This document shows, piece after piece, positions 7,986 to 15,172 of a DNA stretch of 20,127 nt. Made by a program: the position numbers and the translations under genes. This DNA is from a virus. The notes under the pieces were generated by a model. It saw only the letters and a program-made list of their open reading frames with translations. It was not told the origin of the DNA and ran no database searches. The stretch covers positions 1-20,127 of the IMG/VR virus record IMGVR_UViG_3300042406_000220. One strand, given 5' to 3'. The first letter of the stretch is position 1; each line of letters opens with the position of its first letter.

Positions 7986-8007
7986 ATTTTATATTTTTAT
8001 TTTAGTT
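7986..8007 (-). promoter_or_regulatory. AACTAA-type A-rich translation leader
   Basis: The minus strand carries AACTAAAATAAAAATA and further A/T bases up to the ATG at 7985. This is the only copy of the shared leader that lies wholly between genes. It has no Shine-Dalgarno motif. Confidence 0.45.
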
Positions 8008-8008
8008 G

Positions 8009-8497
8009 TTATAAATCAATTTCGTAGTAAGTTCCTAATATACGTACAAATCCATCTCCTTGGGTAGCATTATTTTCATCTCTAGTTGTTATATATGCAT
8101 TACCTTGACCTATTGGATTTTCTAAAGATAAGTTAGTTGTAAGAATAGTATTTTTATTACGTGTTAATAATACATTATCACCATCAGCAGCTTGAGGAAT
8201 TTTTAAAGCAGTTGTTGTAATAATAATTACTTCTAAAAAATCAAATGCTTCTGTTTGCCCTGTAAGTATAGCAGCAGCAGAAGTAATTATTACAGTTCTA
8301 TTAGATTGTACTACTACTAATGGAGTTGTAGGTATATTGCGAAACTCTAATCCTGTAAATGTTACATCAAATTTATTAGCACTGCTGTTAATAGCATCTA
8401 CAATTTCATTTAAATGCCCAAATCTAGCAATAGTTGCATCATTGGCAGTTACAATTGTTGGATCTAATCCTGTATTACCTAGTTTAAATTTTTCCAT
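8009..8497 (-). CDS. Small fibre-type structural protein (162 aa)
   Basis: The N-terminal segment ARFGHLNEIVDAIN (residues 24-37) is a motif I associate with the start of many phage fibre and tail-needle proteins in environmental phages. It is followed by a beta-rich domain (KFDVTFTGLEF, TPLVVVQSNRTVIITS, FDFLEVIIITTTALKIP) and ends in a strand-turn segment (DGFVRILGTYYEIDL). There is no signal peptide or membrane helix. It lies three bases after the cysteine-rich 205-residue gene, so the pair is co-translated. It probably forms part of a fibre attachment or tip. The family name is not known to me, and the structural role rests on the motif and on neighbours. Confidence 0.72.
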   Translation of the reverse strand: MEKFKLGNTGLDPTIVTANDATIARFGHLNEIVDAINSSANKFDVTFTGLEFRNIPTTPLVVVQSNRTVIITSAAAILTGQTEAFDFLEVIIITTTALKIPQAADGDNVLLTRNKNTILTTNLSLENPIGQGNAYITTRDENNATQGDGFVRILGTYYEIDL

Positions 8498-8500
8498 AGC

Positions 8501-9118
8501 TTAACTGCAGCCACAACCACAACCACCAGTTGTAGATGTTCCACATAATTTTTGAAGTTTGTTTAATAGTTTAGTAAACTCTGCAGTACCTAAAGATTCT
8601 GCTGTTGCTTTTAATGCTTGCAAAATACCATCTGCAAGTAAGAAATCTTCATAAGCTTGTGAATCACAATCATTACATAATTCTGCTGCAACTGCTGCTG
8701 CTTTATTAGCAACACAACAAGCTACATTACAATACACTACAAAAGTAGTATCTACTACATATACAGCATCACTGCTATCTGTTATAGTATATACAATAGT
8801 ATAATAACCATCAGCTAAATTGAAAGTACTTCCTGTACTATCTACAGGAGTATATTGGTATAATTCAAATTCAGGAAATACAGAATTTTGTATTTTATCT
8901 AGTACACTAACTGTAGTTGCTGCACCACCATTTAATGATATGTCAATAGTAGCTGCAGTAACATATGGAGTATTGCTATTTGCATTTGTTCTCCATAATG
9001 TAAGATTATTATTCCAACCATAAATGTTATTAGGATTGTTATAAAACCCAGTAGTGTCGTTAAATGTTATACCTGTGCATCCATTAAGACAAGCAGATAT
9101 TGTTGGTATAAATGCCAT
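8501..9118 (-). CDS. Cysteine-rich beta-domain virion protein, probable fibre adaptor (205 aa)
   Basis: Residues about 50-130 look like an immunoglobulin- or fibronectin-like beta-sandwich (AATIDISLNG, LADGYYTIVYTITDSSD, VVDTTFVVYC). A cysteine-rich helical part follows: C130, C134, C135, C148 and C151, a helix-loop-helix (DFLLADGILQALKATAES, FTKLLNKLQKLC) with C192, and an ending GGCGCGCS with C200, C202 and C204. Two more cysteines (C10, C14) are near the start, giving eleven in 205 residues. I recall similar beta-domain plus Cys-Cys plus helix-pair proteins in Bacteroidota phages, but cannot name the family. This is the first gene after the terminator at 9149-9188 and so begins the fibre cassette. 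A role as adaptor between particle and fibres is inference. An alternative is a metal-binding structural plug. Confidence 0.72.
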   Translation of the reverse strand: MAFIPTISACLNGCTGITFNDTTGFYNNPNNIYGWNNNLTLWRTNANSNTPYVTAATIDISLNGGAATTVSVLDKIQNSVFPEFELYQYTPVDSTGSTFNLADGYYTIVYTITDSSDAVYVVDTTFVVYCNVACCVANKAAAVAAELCNDCDSQAYEDFLLADGILQALKATAESLGTAEFTKLLNKLQKLCGTSTTGGCGCGCS

Positions 9119-9148
9119 AATATATTATAGGTTTTATTCTAAACAAAA

Positions 9149-9188
9149 ATAGTGAAAAACCTAATCCGAAAACTAGGTCCTTCACTAT
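9149..9188 (-). terminator. Strong intrinsic terminator after the 439-aa structural gene
   Basis: On the minus strand ATAGTGAAGGACCTA pairs with TAGGTTTTTCACTAT across a ten-base loop. The stem has 15 pairs, of which two are G-U. It is followed at once by TTTTGTTT. It begins 20 bases after the stop of the 439-residue gene and divides the head and neck genes from the fibre cassette. Confidence 0.85.
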
Positions 9189-9208
9189 CCTTATCTAGAG
9201 ATTAATTG

Positions 9209-10528
9209 TTATGCGTTAGAATTTGAATCTGGAAAAGGAGATACTAAATCTAAAGTTGCAGGAACCCATGCATTAAATACAGTTACAAAAGTAGCTTGGT
9301 TATCAGTTGGTGCAAAATTACCAACACCATCACCACCAGCCATGTAAAGGATAACTTGTCCTTTATTTTCACCAGCACCAATAAGTGAATTAAGTCTGCT
9401 TAACCAGCTAATAACTACTGGGTTATATTGTGTACCAACAATAGCATCTTGTTCACGGAACAATGGTGGAACTTGATCAACAAATACTTGACCTTCATCA
9501 CCCCAAGAAATGTACTCATCATTAGCAGCTTGCTCATAAACAGCAACACCATCAAAGGCAGCAGTTGTAGTTACTACAGCAGCATCAAATCCTTCAAGGA
9601 ATGTGTTAAATCTAACTTTGTCATATTGTCTCCAACGGTTAACGTCATATTTTTGCTTAAGACCTGTAATTTTGATACCAACATTACCTGGAGTAGCTAC
9701 TGTGTAAAGATTAGCTCCAGTTGCTACTGTTGTATCACCTTGCCATACAAAATCAAGTACAAGGTTAAAAGTACCAGTACCAGCTTGAGAGCCAGAAGAA
9801 ACTACTTTTACTACAGGGTTAGTGTAAGTTGTAATACCTGCACCAACTCTAATATAAGTACCTGCAGCAATTGCAGAAACAGCACCATTAGTAGTTACTA
9901 CTGCAGTTTTAGAATACTTAGTAAAAGTAATACTAACAATATTTGCATCAAGAGTAGTAATTACTGTACCAGCTCCATCAGCAACTAGTTCAGATTTTAC
10001 TCTCCAATCAATAGTTCTGTTTGCACGGAAATTTGTAATTAAAGATTTAATCAAACCAATTGAGTTACTTAATGCAGAAGCAGAAGCACCTGATTGGAAT
10101 GTACCATACTTGTAACTTGCAGGACGTTTACCATACAAGAAAGCATTTGGAGTGTGTTCTAACTTAATAAGAAAGAAGTTATTAACTGTTGCATCCATAG
10201 TACCAGAAGTACCATTGTATCCAATGTAAGATACTTGTTCTGAAGCAACAGCACCAGAATAAGCAGATGTTTTAGCAAGTTCAGATAAACTTATTACTAC
10301 TTGTTGTAATGGTAAATCAGCACCACGATCTTTGATGATTTTGATTTTATCATAAGCAAGTACTGTAGTTGCATCTAGTACTATGTTAGACATATTAGTA
10401 ATACCTACCCAACCAGCTGTACCACTATTAGTGGATCCTGGAGTTACTACTGTTCCAGCAGTTGGAGCAGCTGAAATAGAAGGCATAATAAATACGCTTT
10501 TAATGTTATTTTTTGAATCTAAAGCCAT
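9209..10528 (-). CDS. Probable major virion structural protein, unassigned (439 aa)
   Basis: The protein is alanine-, threonine- and valine-rich with few cysteines and an unusual start (MALDSKNNIKSVFIMPSIS). A helix-bearing region (about 110-185, NNFFLIKLEHTPNAFLYGKR and IGLIKSLITNFRAN) separates an N-terminal beta part from a central beta-domain (about 190-280). A C-terminal region has conserved-looking aromatic stretches (YISWGDEGQVFVDQ, NPVVISWLSRLN). The gene has its own promoter-like box upstream and a strong terminator downstream, and its composition is closer to the capsid gene than to the fibres. This suggests high expression, as for a tail tube, tail sheath or another repeated subunit. 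No sheath or tube signature is clear enough to choose. A crAss-like podophage would have no sheath, so this gene could decide the tail type. Confidence 0.7.
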   Translation of the reverse strand: MALDSKNNIKSVFIMPSISAAPTAGTVVTPGSTNSGTAGWVGITNMSNIVLDATTVLAYDKIKIIKDRGADLPLQQVVISLSELAKTSAYSGAVASEQVSYIGYNGTSGTMDATVNNFFLIKLEHTPNAFLYGKRPASYKYGTFQSGASASALSNSIGLIKSLITNFRANRTIDWRVKSELVADGAGTVITTLDANIVSITFTKYSKTAVVTTNGAVSAIAAGTYIRVGAGITTYTNPVVKVVSSGSQAGTGTFNLVLDFVWQGDTTVATGANLYTVATPGNVGIKITGLKQKYDVNRWRQYDKVRFNTFLEGFDAAVVTTTAAFDGVAVYEQAANDEYISWGDEGQVFVDQVPPLFREQDAIVGTQYNPVVISWLSRLNSLIGAGENKGQVILYMAGGDGVGNFAPTDNQATFVTVFNAWVPATLDLVSPFPDSNSNA

Positions 10529-10564
10529 TTTTTTAAAATGTTAATTTGTTGTTTGTTTGTTTTA

Positions 10565-10572
10565 CAAATATA
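10565..10572 (-). promoter_or_regulatory. Promoter-like box TATATTTG before the 439-aa gene
   Basis: The minus strand reads TATATTTGTAAAAC, matching the Bacteroidota -7 element TAnnTTTG, about 36 bases before the ATG at 10528. A good -33 TTTG is not seen at the expected distance. It shares the extended form TANNTTTGTAA with boxes at 12325, 15114 and 17715. Confidence 0.5.
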
Positions 10573-10580
10573 TAAAATAT

Positions 10581-11354
10581 TTATTCTAAATTCTCTGCAC
10601 TTAATTGGTTAGCAGGTATCTGTTCTCTCACTGCTGCAGAGAGTAATTTTACAGCGATGTCACAGATACTTTGATGTGATATGGGGTCTAACTCACAACT
10701 TACTTGTGAACTAGGGTTGGATAAATTAATTTGAATATCTTGAGGATATTTAATATATCTCATGTAATAATTAGTAACATTTTCATTAGGATTAGTACTG
10801 TATATAATACCATGTATTTTTCTTTCTTGAGTTACAGCATTATAAGTTACATTTTGAGTACCATGTTCTAATCTCCATAAAATACCTTCAGTACCATCAG
10901 TCCAAGGTTTTTTATAAGGGTTAGAAAAGTTTAAATTATACTCATCATGAGATATTGGTATTGTCATGATTCTATTATATGTAGATGTAGTACCACATTG
11001 TTTAGTATTTGTAGTACAACCTTCATAAATAGGCAGCATGCAATCAACTGGAATTGCCCAGAGAGTTTCTCCAGGCAATGTACCAGTTTGTTGGTTGTCG
11101 GGTAATTTTATAATAGGAGGATTTGCATTTCCACTATCTTTTACTAATGATGATAACTCTTGTATTCTAATTTCAGTTTCTTCAAAACCCTCCATGTTTC
11201 TGTTACTCTTAGGGTTGATTCTCTGTAATACATAATACCATTGAGCCTTTGTTAAAATAATGCTTGCTTCAGGGTCAACAAACCCAGGAGCACTTTGTGA
11301 GTAAAGTGCATCATATGTTACAAGGACATTATCCCACATTTCATTAGCTGTCAT
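10581..11354 (-). CDS. Head-tail connector / neck ring protein candidate (257 aa)
   Basis: The N-terminus is mainly helical (MTANEMWDNVLVTYDALYSQ, then ILTKAQWYYVLQRINPK) and leads to a helix FEETEIRIQELSSLVK at about 57-72. A beta-rich middle contains ALWAIP-like ETLWAIPVDCMLPIYEGC (96-113). The end has the run YYMRYIKYPQDIQINL followed by CELDPISHQSICDIAVKLL (220-238). The final pattern, a tyrosine-rich strand, a proline turn, then C/SELD and a helix beginning near H227, is one I associate with adaptor (ring) proteins below the portal in crAss-like and related phages. Its position two genes after the capsid agrees. Its start overlaps the preceding stop by four bases (ATGA). No enzyme motif is seen. 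The exact ring (R1 or other) cannot be fixed. Confidence 0.68.
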   Translation of the reverse strand: MTANEMWDNVLVTYDALYSQSAPGFVDPEASIILTKAQWYYVLQRINPKSNRNMEGFEETEIRIQELSSLVKDSGNANPPIIKLPDNQQTGTLPGETLWAIPVDCMLPIYEGCTTNTKQCGTTSTYNRIMTIPISHDEYNLNFSNPYKKPWTDGTEGILWRLEHGTQNVTYNAVTQERKIHGIIYSTNPNENVTNYYMRYIKYPQDIQINLSNPSSQVSCELDPISHQSICDIAVKLLSAAVREQIPANQLSAENLE

Positions 11355-12310
11355 ACACCAGATTGTTCTTTAAGTCTTTCTACAATAGCAAAGTTTTCAG
11401 AGTCATTAATAAATTTAATTGCATTTATTTGTGGTCCAATGTCTTTACCATCTAGGAATTGGTAAGTTTTTTCTTTAGTTAAAACTAGAGCACCATTCTT
11501 TAAAGCTTTCATTAGTAATAGTTTTGCATCTTTATTAATATCATTAACTACTTTTAAGAATTGGCTAGGTGAATCATTAACGAGTTTTCCAACATAGGCA
11601 AACACATAATCATAGTTTGTAGTATTACTAATTCTTGAATCATACAGCCACATAATTTCTTTTAGTTGTTCAATATCTGCTTTAACTCTTGCAAACCAAG
11701 AATATGCTTCTAGTTTTACATTTAATTCTTCTTTTTCTTGTACTTCAGCAACTTCTTGATCTACTATCATAAATCTGTAGGTACGCTTTTTGTTTTTCTC
11801 AGAAGGTGATGGAGCCACCACATTCTTGTTTAACATTAGTACTTTATATTTTAGCATATCCATTGGAAGAGATAAATCCAAAGTGTTTGCTTCATTTCTC
11901 AATTTAACTGTACCACCTCTTTGCCAAAATGTATCAGGAAAACGATTACCTTTTTCATCAGTTTTATACTTAGTGATGTCAAGGTCTCCTTTATTCATTC
12001 CTAACATTCTTTCAAAGAAATCCTGTTCAGTAATTTCATCATCAGGAAACTCAGGAGTTCTAACTTTCTTGATATTGTCAAGTGGTCTAACATATAGACC
12101 TGTCTTTTTACTTACTGGTACTGACAAATAAGTGAGTGCAGTATTAAACTGATAAGAACCATTAGTCTTATCTTTACCATCTTCACTAATTTGATATTTG
12201 TGTCCCCAACTATTGGGTCTTACAATTGGTACAACTTTAACCACTTTATCTATAAAAAAACTTTCTAGTGGTGTATTCATTGTGTCTGTGTCATTAATCT
12301 TTTTAGCCAT
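11351..12310 (-). CDS. Conserved-looking structural protein next to the capsid gene (319 aa)
   Basis: The protein is highly charged and has no signal peptide or membrane helix. Residues 20-80 are basic and proline-containing (VVPIVRPNSWGHKYQ, then GLYVRPLDN). A central region holds TFWQRGGTVKLRNEANTLDLSL (128-149). The C-terminus (about 255-315) is a helical segment: KDAKLLLMKALKNGALV, TYQFLDGKDIGPQ, IKFINDSENFAIVERLKEQ. I recall a similar ending, an asparagine-bearing helix after a G-x-x-IG turn, in structural genes of Bacteroidota phages, but cannot name a family. It sits directly after the capsid terminator with its own promoter-like box and overlaps the neck gene by four bases. Possible roles are head completion, decoration or a cargo protein; none is shown by sequence. 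Confidence 0.68.
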   Translation of the reverse strand: MAKKINDTDTMNTPLESFFIDKVVKVVPIVRPNSWGHKYQISEDGKDKTNGSYQFNTALTYLSVPVSKKTGLYVRPLDNIKKVRTPEFPDDEITEQDFFERMLGMNKGDLDITKYKTDEKGNRFPDTFWQRGGTVKLRNEANTLDLSLPMDMLKYKVLMLNKNVVAPSPSEKNKKRTYRFMIVDQEVAEVQEKEELNVKLEAYSWFARVKADIEQLKEIMWLYDSRISNTTNYDYVFAYVGKLVNDSPSQFLKVVNDINKDAKLLLMKALKNGALVLTKEKTYQFLDGKDIGPQINAIKFINDSENFAIVERLKEQSGV

Positions 12311-12324
12311 TTTCTTATTTTTTA

Positions 12325-12332
12325 CAAAGGTA
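12325..12332 (-). promoter_or_regulatory. Promoter-like box TACCTTTG before the 319-aa gene
   Basis: The minus strand reads TACCTTTGTAAAAAATAAG, 14 bases before the ATG at 12310. It fits the Bacteroidota -7 element TAnnTTTG. A weak -33 candidate, GTTG, lies 21 bases upstream within the loop of the capsid terminator, so promoter and terminator overlap. Confidence 0.55.
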
Positions 12333-12335
12333 TAA

Positions 12336-12367
12336 ATAAAGGAGGATGTATTTCAACCCTCCTTTAT
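12336..12367 (-). terminator. Hairpin terminator after the major capsid gene
   Basis: A perfect ten-base inverted repeat (ATAAAGGAGG and CCTCCTTTAT) flanks a twelve-base loop, starting 13 bases after the capsid stop codon. The following bases are TTATACC rather than a long T-run, so termination may be partial and allow read-through into the next genes. Confidence 0.65.
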
Positions 12368-12380
12368 ATTAATATATTTA

Positions 12381-13895
12381 TTAAACTAGGTTGTAACGGA
12401 AATCCACTACTTTTGTTGGATCAGTAATCATCATTCCACCCCACATCATTCTGTGAATTTCATAACCATCAGATCTAGATACTGCCATTGAAGGAGAACC
12501 TTTACCTGCAGGTGTGAATGGATCACGCATACCTGGGATATAACGGAATACAGATGGTTGACCTTTTACAGATACTCTCTTAATTCCTGATTCACCACCA
12601 AAATCCATAGCAATCATTCTACGAGATTCAGTAGTTCCACCTTCTGGGTGAGTTTCAGGGAAAAGAACTTTATCATCAAACATTGGACAGTACATTAATT
12701 CAAATGTAATACCATTGATTGAATAGTATTTAGTAAACTGGAAACCAGCAGAAAGTGGCTTAGGAATACCATTAAGTTTTCCACCATTTTCTTTATGGAT
12801 AGAAGTATCATTACTACGGCCTGGACCATTACCTAAGCTAGTAGTAATCATTAATTCAGTACCACCTTTAGCAAGTACAGCTCTGTGGAAATCACGGATA
12901 CCATATTCACCTGTACACAAAGTAACAACTCTGTTACCCATTTCAATTCTACCAATAGATAGATCCAAGAATACTTCAGTTAAGAAATCTAAGTCAAGAG
13001 TTGAGTAATAGTGAATGTTAGATGGTGCAATTTGCTCAAATAAACCAGCACCTGATTCCAATGGATATTTACCAGAAGCATCTTTGTTCAAGAACAAATC
13101 TTTTTCTGTAAAGTTGTGTAGACCATAAAAGTGCATAACTACGTTAGCAACTTCAGCTTGGTACATAGCTACCATATCAAGGTAGTTAATCCAAACTTTT
13201 TCTTGCTTACCATCAAGTCCAGGGAAAGAGAACTCTAATGGATAGTTTTTACCTTCGTTAATCATGTTACCAGGAACTTCATACTCAAAACGCTGCATTG
13301 TAATTCTGTTACGCATTCTGAATGGTGAAGTGAAATTAGGCTTCTGACCACGGCTAGAAAGTGTAGATGGTGCTACGTTGAAAAACTTAGCCCAACGCTG
13401 ACCAGCTTCAAGTTCTTCTGCAGGAACAGAAAGAGTTGGATCTGATGTCAAAAGTTCTACTTCATACTCATAGTTAGTACCTTTAGGCTTAACAGAGATT
13501 ACACGTAGTAAATATTCTGCTTTATTACCTTTTAAGATGTTATCTGGCTCAAAATACTCTTCACCAAATACTACATAGAAAGCAGCAACTCCAGCACCTA
13601 GTTCACCTGCATTAGCAGCAGAAGTTCCAGTAGCATCATATGCTTCTAACAAAGGAATATTTTTATCATGTTGACCTTGGAGCATCCACTCATAGTAGTT
13701 ATTTTCTTCAACTTCCACAACTGGAAATTGGTTAAGGAAGTCAAACATCGCATTCTTCAAATTTGTTCTGAAAATCTGGTGAATGGTGTTAGTTACAAGC
13801 TGAGGTCGCTTCATGTATAAAGCTCCCAAGTTATTTGCAGTTACTAGACCATTGTAGTCTTTGGCTGCGTATTTCTGTAGTTGAAATAATTGCAT
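12381..13895 (-). CDS. Major capsid protein, HK97-fold type (504 aa)
   Basis: Size, position after portal and scaffold, a dedicated terminator and a relatively higher GC content all point to the major capsid protein. The N-terminal arm is helical (LQKYAAKDYNGLVTANNL, then TNLKNAMFDFLNQFPVVEVEE). Residues about 75-110 are glycine- and alanine-rich and could be the extended loop. The middle has DYLDMVA-like WINYLDMVAMYQAEVANVVMH (about 235-256), and a later beta part contains GRIEMGNRVVTLCTGEYGIRD. The C-terminus ends in SDGYEIHRMMWGGMMITDP and DFRYNLV, a closing strand pattern I associate with capsid proteins of large Bacteroidota phages. It begins eight bases after the scaffold-like gene with an A-rich leader. 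There is no transcription box of its own, so it is probably co-transcribed with that gene. Assignment is confident; subfamily (crAss-like) is not proven. Confidence 0.88.
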   Translation of the reverse strand: MQLFQLQKYAAKDYNGLVTANNLGALYMKRPQLVTNTIHQIFRTNLKNAMFDFLNQFPVVEVEENNYYEWMLQGQHDKNIPLLEAYDATGTSAANAGELGAGVAAFYVVFGEEYFEPDNILKGNKAEYLLRVISVKPKGTNYEYEVELLTSDPTLSVPAEELEAGQRWAKFFNVAPSTLSSRGQKPNFTSPFRMRNRITMQRFEYEVPGNMINEGKNYPLEFSFPGLDGKQEKVWINYLDMVAMYQAEVANVVMHFYGLHNFTEKDLFLNKDASGKYPLESGAGLFEQIAPSNIHYYSTLDLDFLTEVFLDLSIGRIEMGNRVVTLCTGEYGIRDFHRAVLAKGGTELMITTSLGNGPGRSNDTSIHKENGGKLNGIPKPLSAGFQFTKYYSINGITFELMYCPMFDDKVLFPETHPEGGTTESRRMIAMDFGGESGIKRVSVKGQPSVFRYIPGMRDPFTPAGKGSPSMAVSRSDGYEIHRMMWGGMMITDPTKVVDFRYNLV

Positions 13896-13903
13896 GGTTT
13901 TAT

Positions 13904-15097
13904 TTATTTATTTTTAAGGAAATGTTCAAGTGAGGATAATACATCAGATTCTTTTTCAGATATATTATTACTCAAGTTTGAGCCTGATCTAAATGCAGCC
14001 TTTTTTAGTCTGTCATCAATAGATCTTGAAACTTTAGTTTCTGCTAATCTCATAAGTTTAGTTAAGTCAGGTTTAAGATTACCTCTTTCATCTGTATTAA
14101 ATAAACCGAGTTCAGTCAGATAATGCAACTGCATTCTAAAAGCTTCAGGATTTTTTCTTGACAATGCTGCTACTTTGTTTAATGGTTGTTTATTTTCGTC
14201 ATAAGCAACTGTTTCTGTCATTGACTTATACAGTTGGTCTTTCATTTTATCAGTAAGTGCAACTCCTTTGAAAATCTCTGGAGTATTTACAATTGCTGAT
14301 TTTAAAGCTTGAAGCCTTTGACCAGCTTCTTGCTGTTTACGTTGAGCAATATATTGTTCTTCTTGTTTTTTAATTTGAATCTGTTTCTGAGTTTCTTGAT
14401 TTAATGACTGCGCTGCTTCTAAACCTTCATCAGCTAATTCATCTAAATCTCTAGCTCTTTCTACATACTTATTAATTTTCTCTGCAGAAAATCCTTTAGT
14501 TCTAAGAAGTTCTCTATAAAGTTGTTCTGCTTTTGCAGGATTACTTTCTAAATCTTCTTTAGTAACATTAGAATAATCTACTAATTTACTACCAATATCA
14601 GATGCTGAATCTTCATCTAACCCATCCATAAATAATTGGAACTGAGTTCTCATTTTAGCTGGCATCTCAGATACAACTTCTTCAAAGATTTTTAATCCTC
14701 TTTTAAAGTCACGTCTTTCCATCAAGTATTTAAAACTCTCAGGAGAACCATCAAATTCAAAATCATCATCAGAAGCAAAATCTTCATCATCAAATAAACC
14801 TTCAGATTTTAACTGTTCAGCTAAAACTTTATATAAAGGTTCATCTTCTTTATCATCATCCTTCAAAGAACTATCACTAGGAGCAAAATCTTTTGCTTTC
14901 TTTTCAATACTCTTTTCTTGGTCAATATCATCATCATCTGAATCACTAATCAGATTAGACAATTCTGTATCAAAATCAAAATCACTTCCCTCAACAGTAT
15001 CTTTAATTAAATTCTTGTCTGAAGAGTTGTCAATTGTTTCAATCCCATCACCATCTGGTTCACCAAACTCGGGGGAATAATACTTATTTACTTTCAT
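13904..15097 (-). CDS. Scaffold-like head assembly protein (397 aa)
   Basis: It lies between portal and capsid, where crAss-like and many other tailed phages place the scaffold. The first 115 residues are extremely acidic and low in complexity (runs such as DSDDDDID and DDEDFASDDDFEFD). The middle and C-terminus are helical and coiled-coil-like, glutamine- and glutamate-rich (about 220-270: ETQKQIQIKKQEEQYIAQRK). The last 80 residues become basic (AETKVSRSIDDRLKKAAFR and EHFLKNK), as expected if the C-terminus contacts the capsid shell. No protease motif is visible. An alternative is an internal head protein that stays in the particle. It precedes the capsid gene by eight bases and has its own promoter-like box upstream. 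Confidence 0.75.
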   Translation of the reverse strand: MKVNKYYSPEFGEPDGDGIETIDNSSDKNLIKDTVEGSDFDFDTELSNLISDSDDDDIDQEKSIEKKAKDFAPSDSSLKDDDKEDEPLYKVLAEQLKSEGLFDDEDFASDDDFEFDGSPESFKYLMERRDFKRGLKIFEEVVSEMPAKMRTQFQLFMDGLDEDSASDIGSKLVDYSNVTKEDLESNPAKAEQLYRELLRTKGFSAEKINKYVERARDLDELADEGLEAAQSLNQETQKQIQIKKQEEQYIAQRKQQEAGQRLQALKSAIVNTPEIFKGVALTDKMKDQLYKSMTETVAYDENKQPLNKVAALSRKNPEAFRMQLHYLTELGLFNTDERGNLKPDLTKLMRLAETKVSRSIDDRLKKAAFRSGSNLSNNISEKESDVLSSLEHFLKNK

Positions 15098-15113
15098 TTT
15101 TCTTACTTGTTTA

Positions 15114-15121
15114 CAAAATTA
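15114..15121 (-). promoter_or_regulatory. Promoter-like box TAATTTTG before the scaffold-like gene
   Basis: The minus strand reads TAATTTTGTAAACAAGTAAG, 16 bases before the ATG at 15097. It matches TAnnTTTG and the extended form with TAA. No -33 TTTG is seen at a normal distance. Confidence 0.5.
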
Positions 15122-15150
15122 TGTTTATTAATTCTTATCTTATTGTTATG

Positions 15151-15172
15151 TAAGCTTATTCTATATAGCTTA
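15151..15172 (-). terminator. Weak hairpin at the end of the portal gene
   Basis: TAAGCT and AGCTTA form a six-base inverted repeat around a ten-base loop, overlapping the portal stop codon at 15170-15172. No T-run follows. It may act as a weak terminator or RNA end, or may be chance in AT-rich sequence. Confidence 0.3.

Noticed and set aside
9124-9129. TATAAT hexamer before the 205-residue gene
   Set aside because: It lies only five bases before the ATG, has no -35 partner at normal spacing, and such hexamers are common in AT-rich DNA.
9286-9293. A fifth TANNTTTGTAA match as promoter for the fibre cassette
   Set aside because: It lies inside the end of the 439-residue gene, upstream of the strong terminator, so a transcript from it would be stopped before the fibre genes. 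It is counted as a chance coding match.
9428-9988. Plus-strand open frame of 186 codons within the 439-residue gene
   Set aside because: It lies wholly opposite a well-supported gene, has a serine-, asparagine- and isoleucine-rich composition expected from antisense of AT-rich sequence, and has no leader or partner on that strand.
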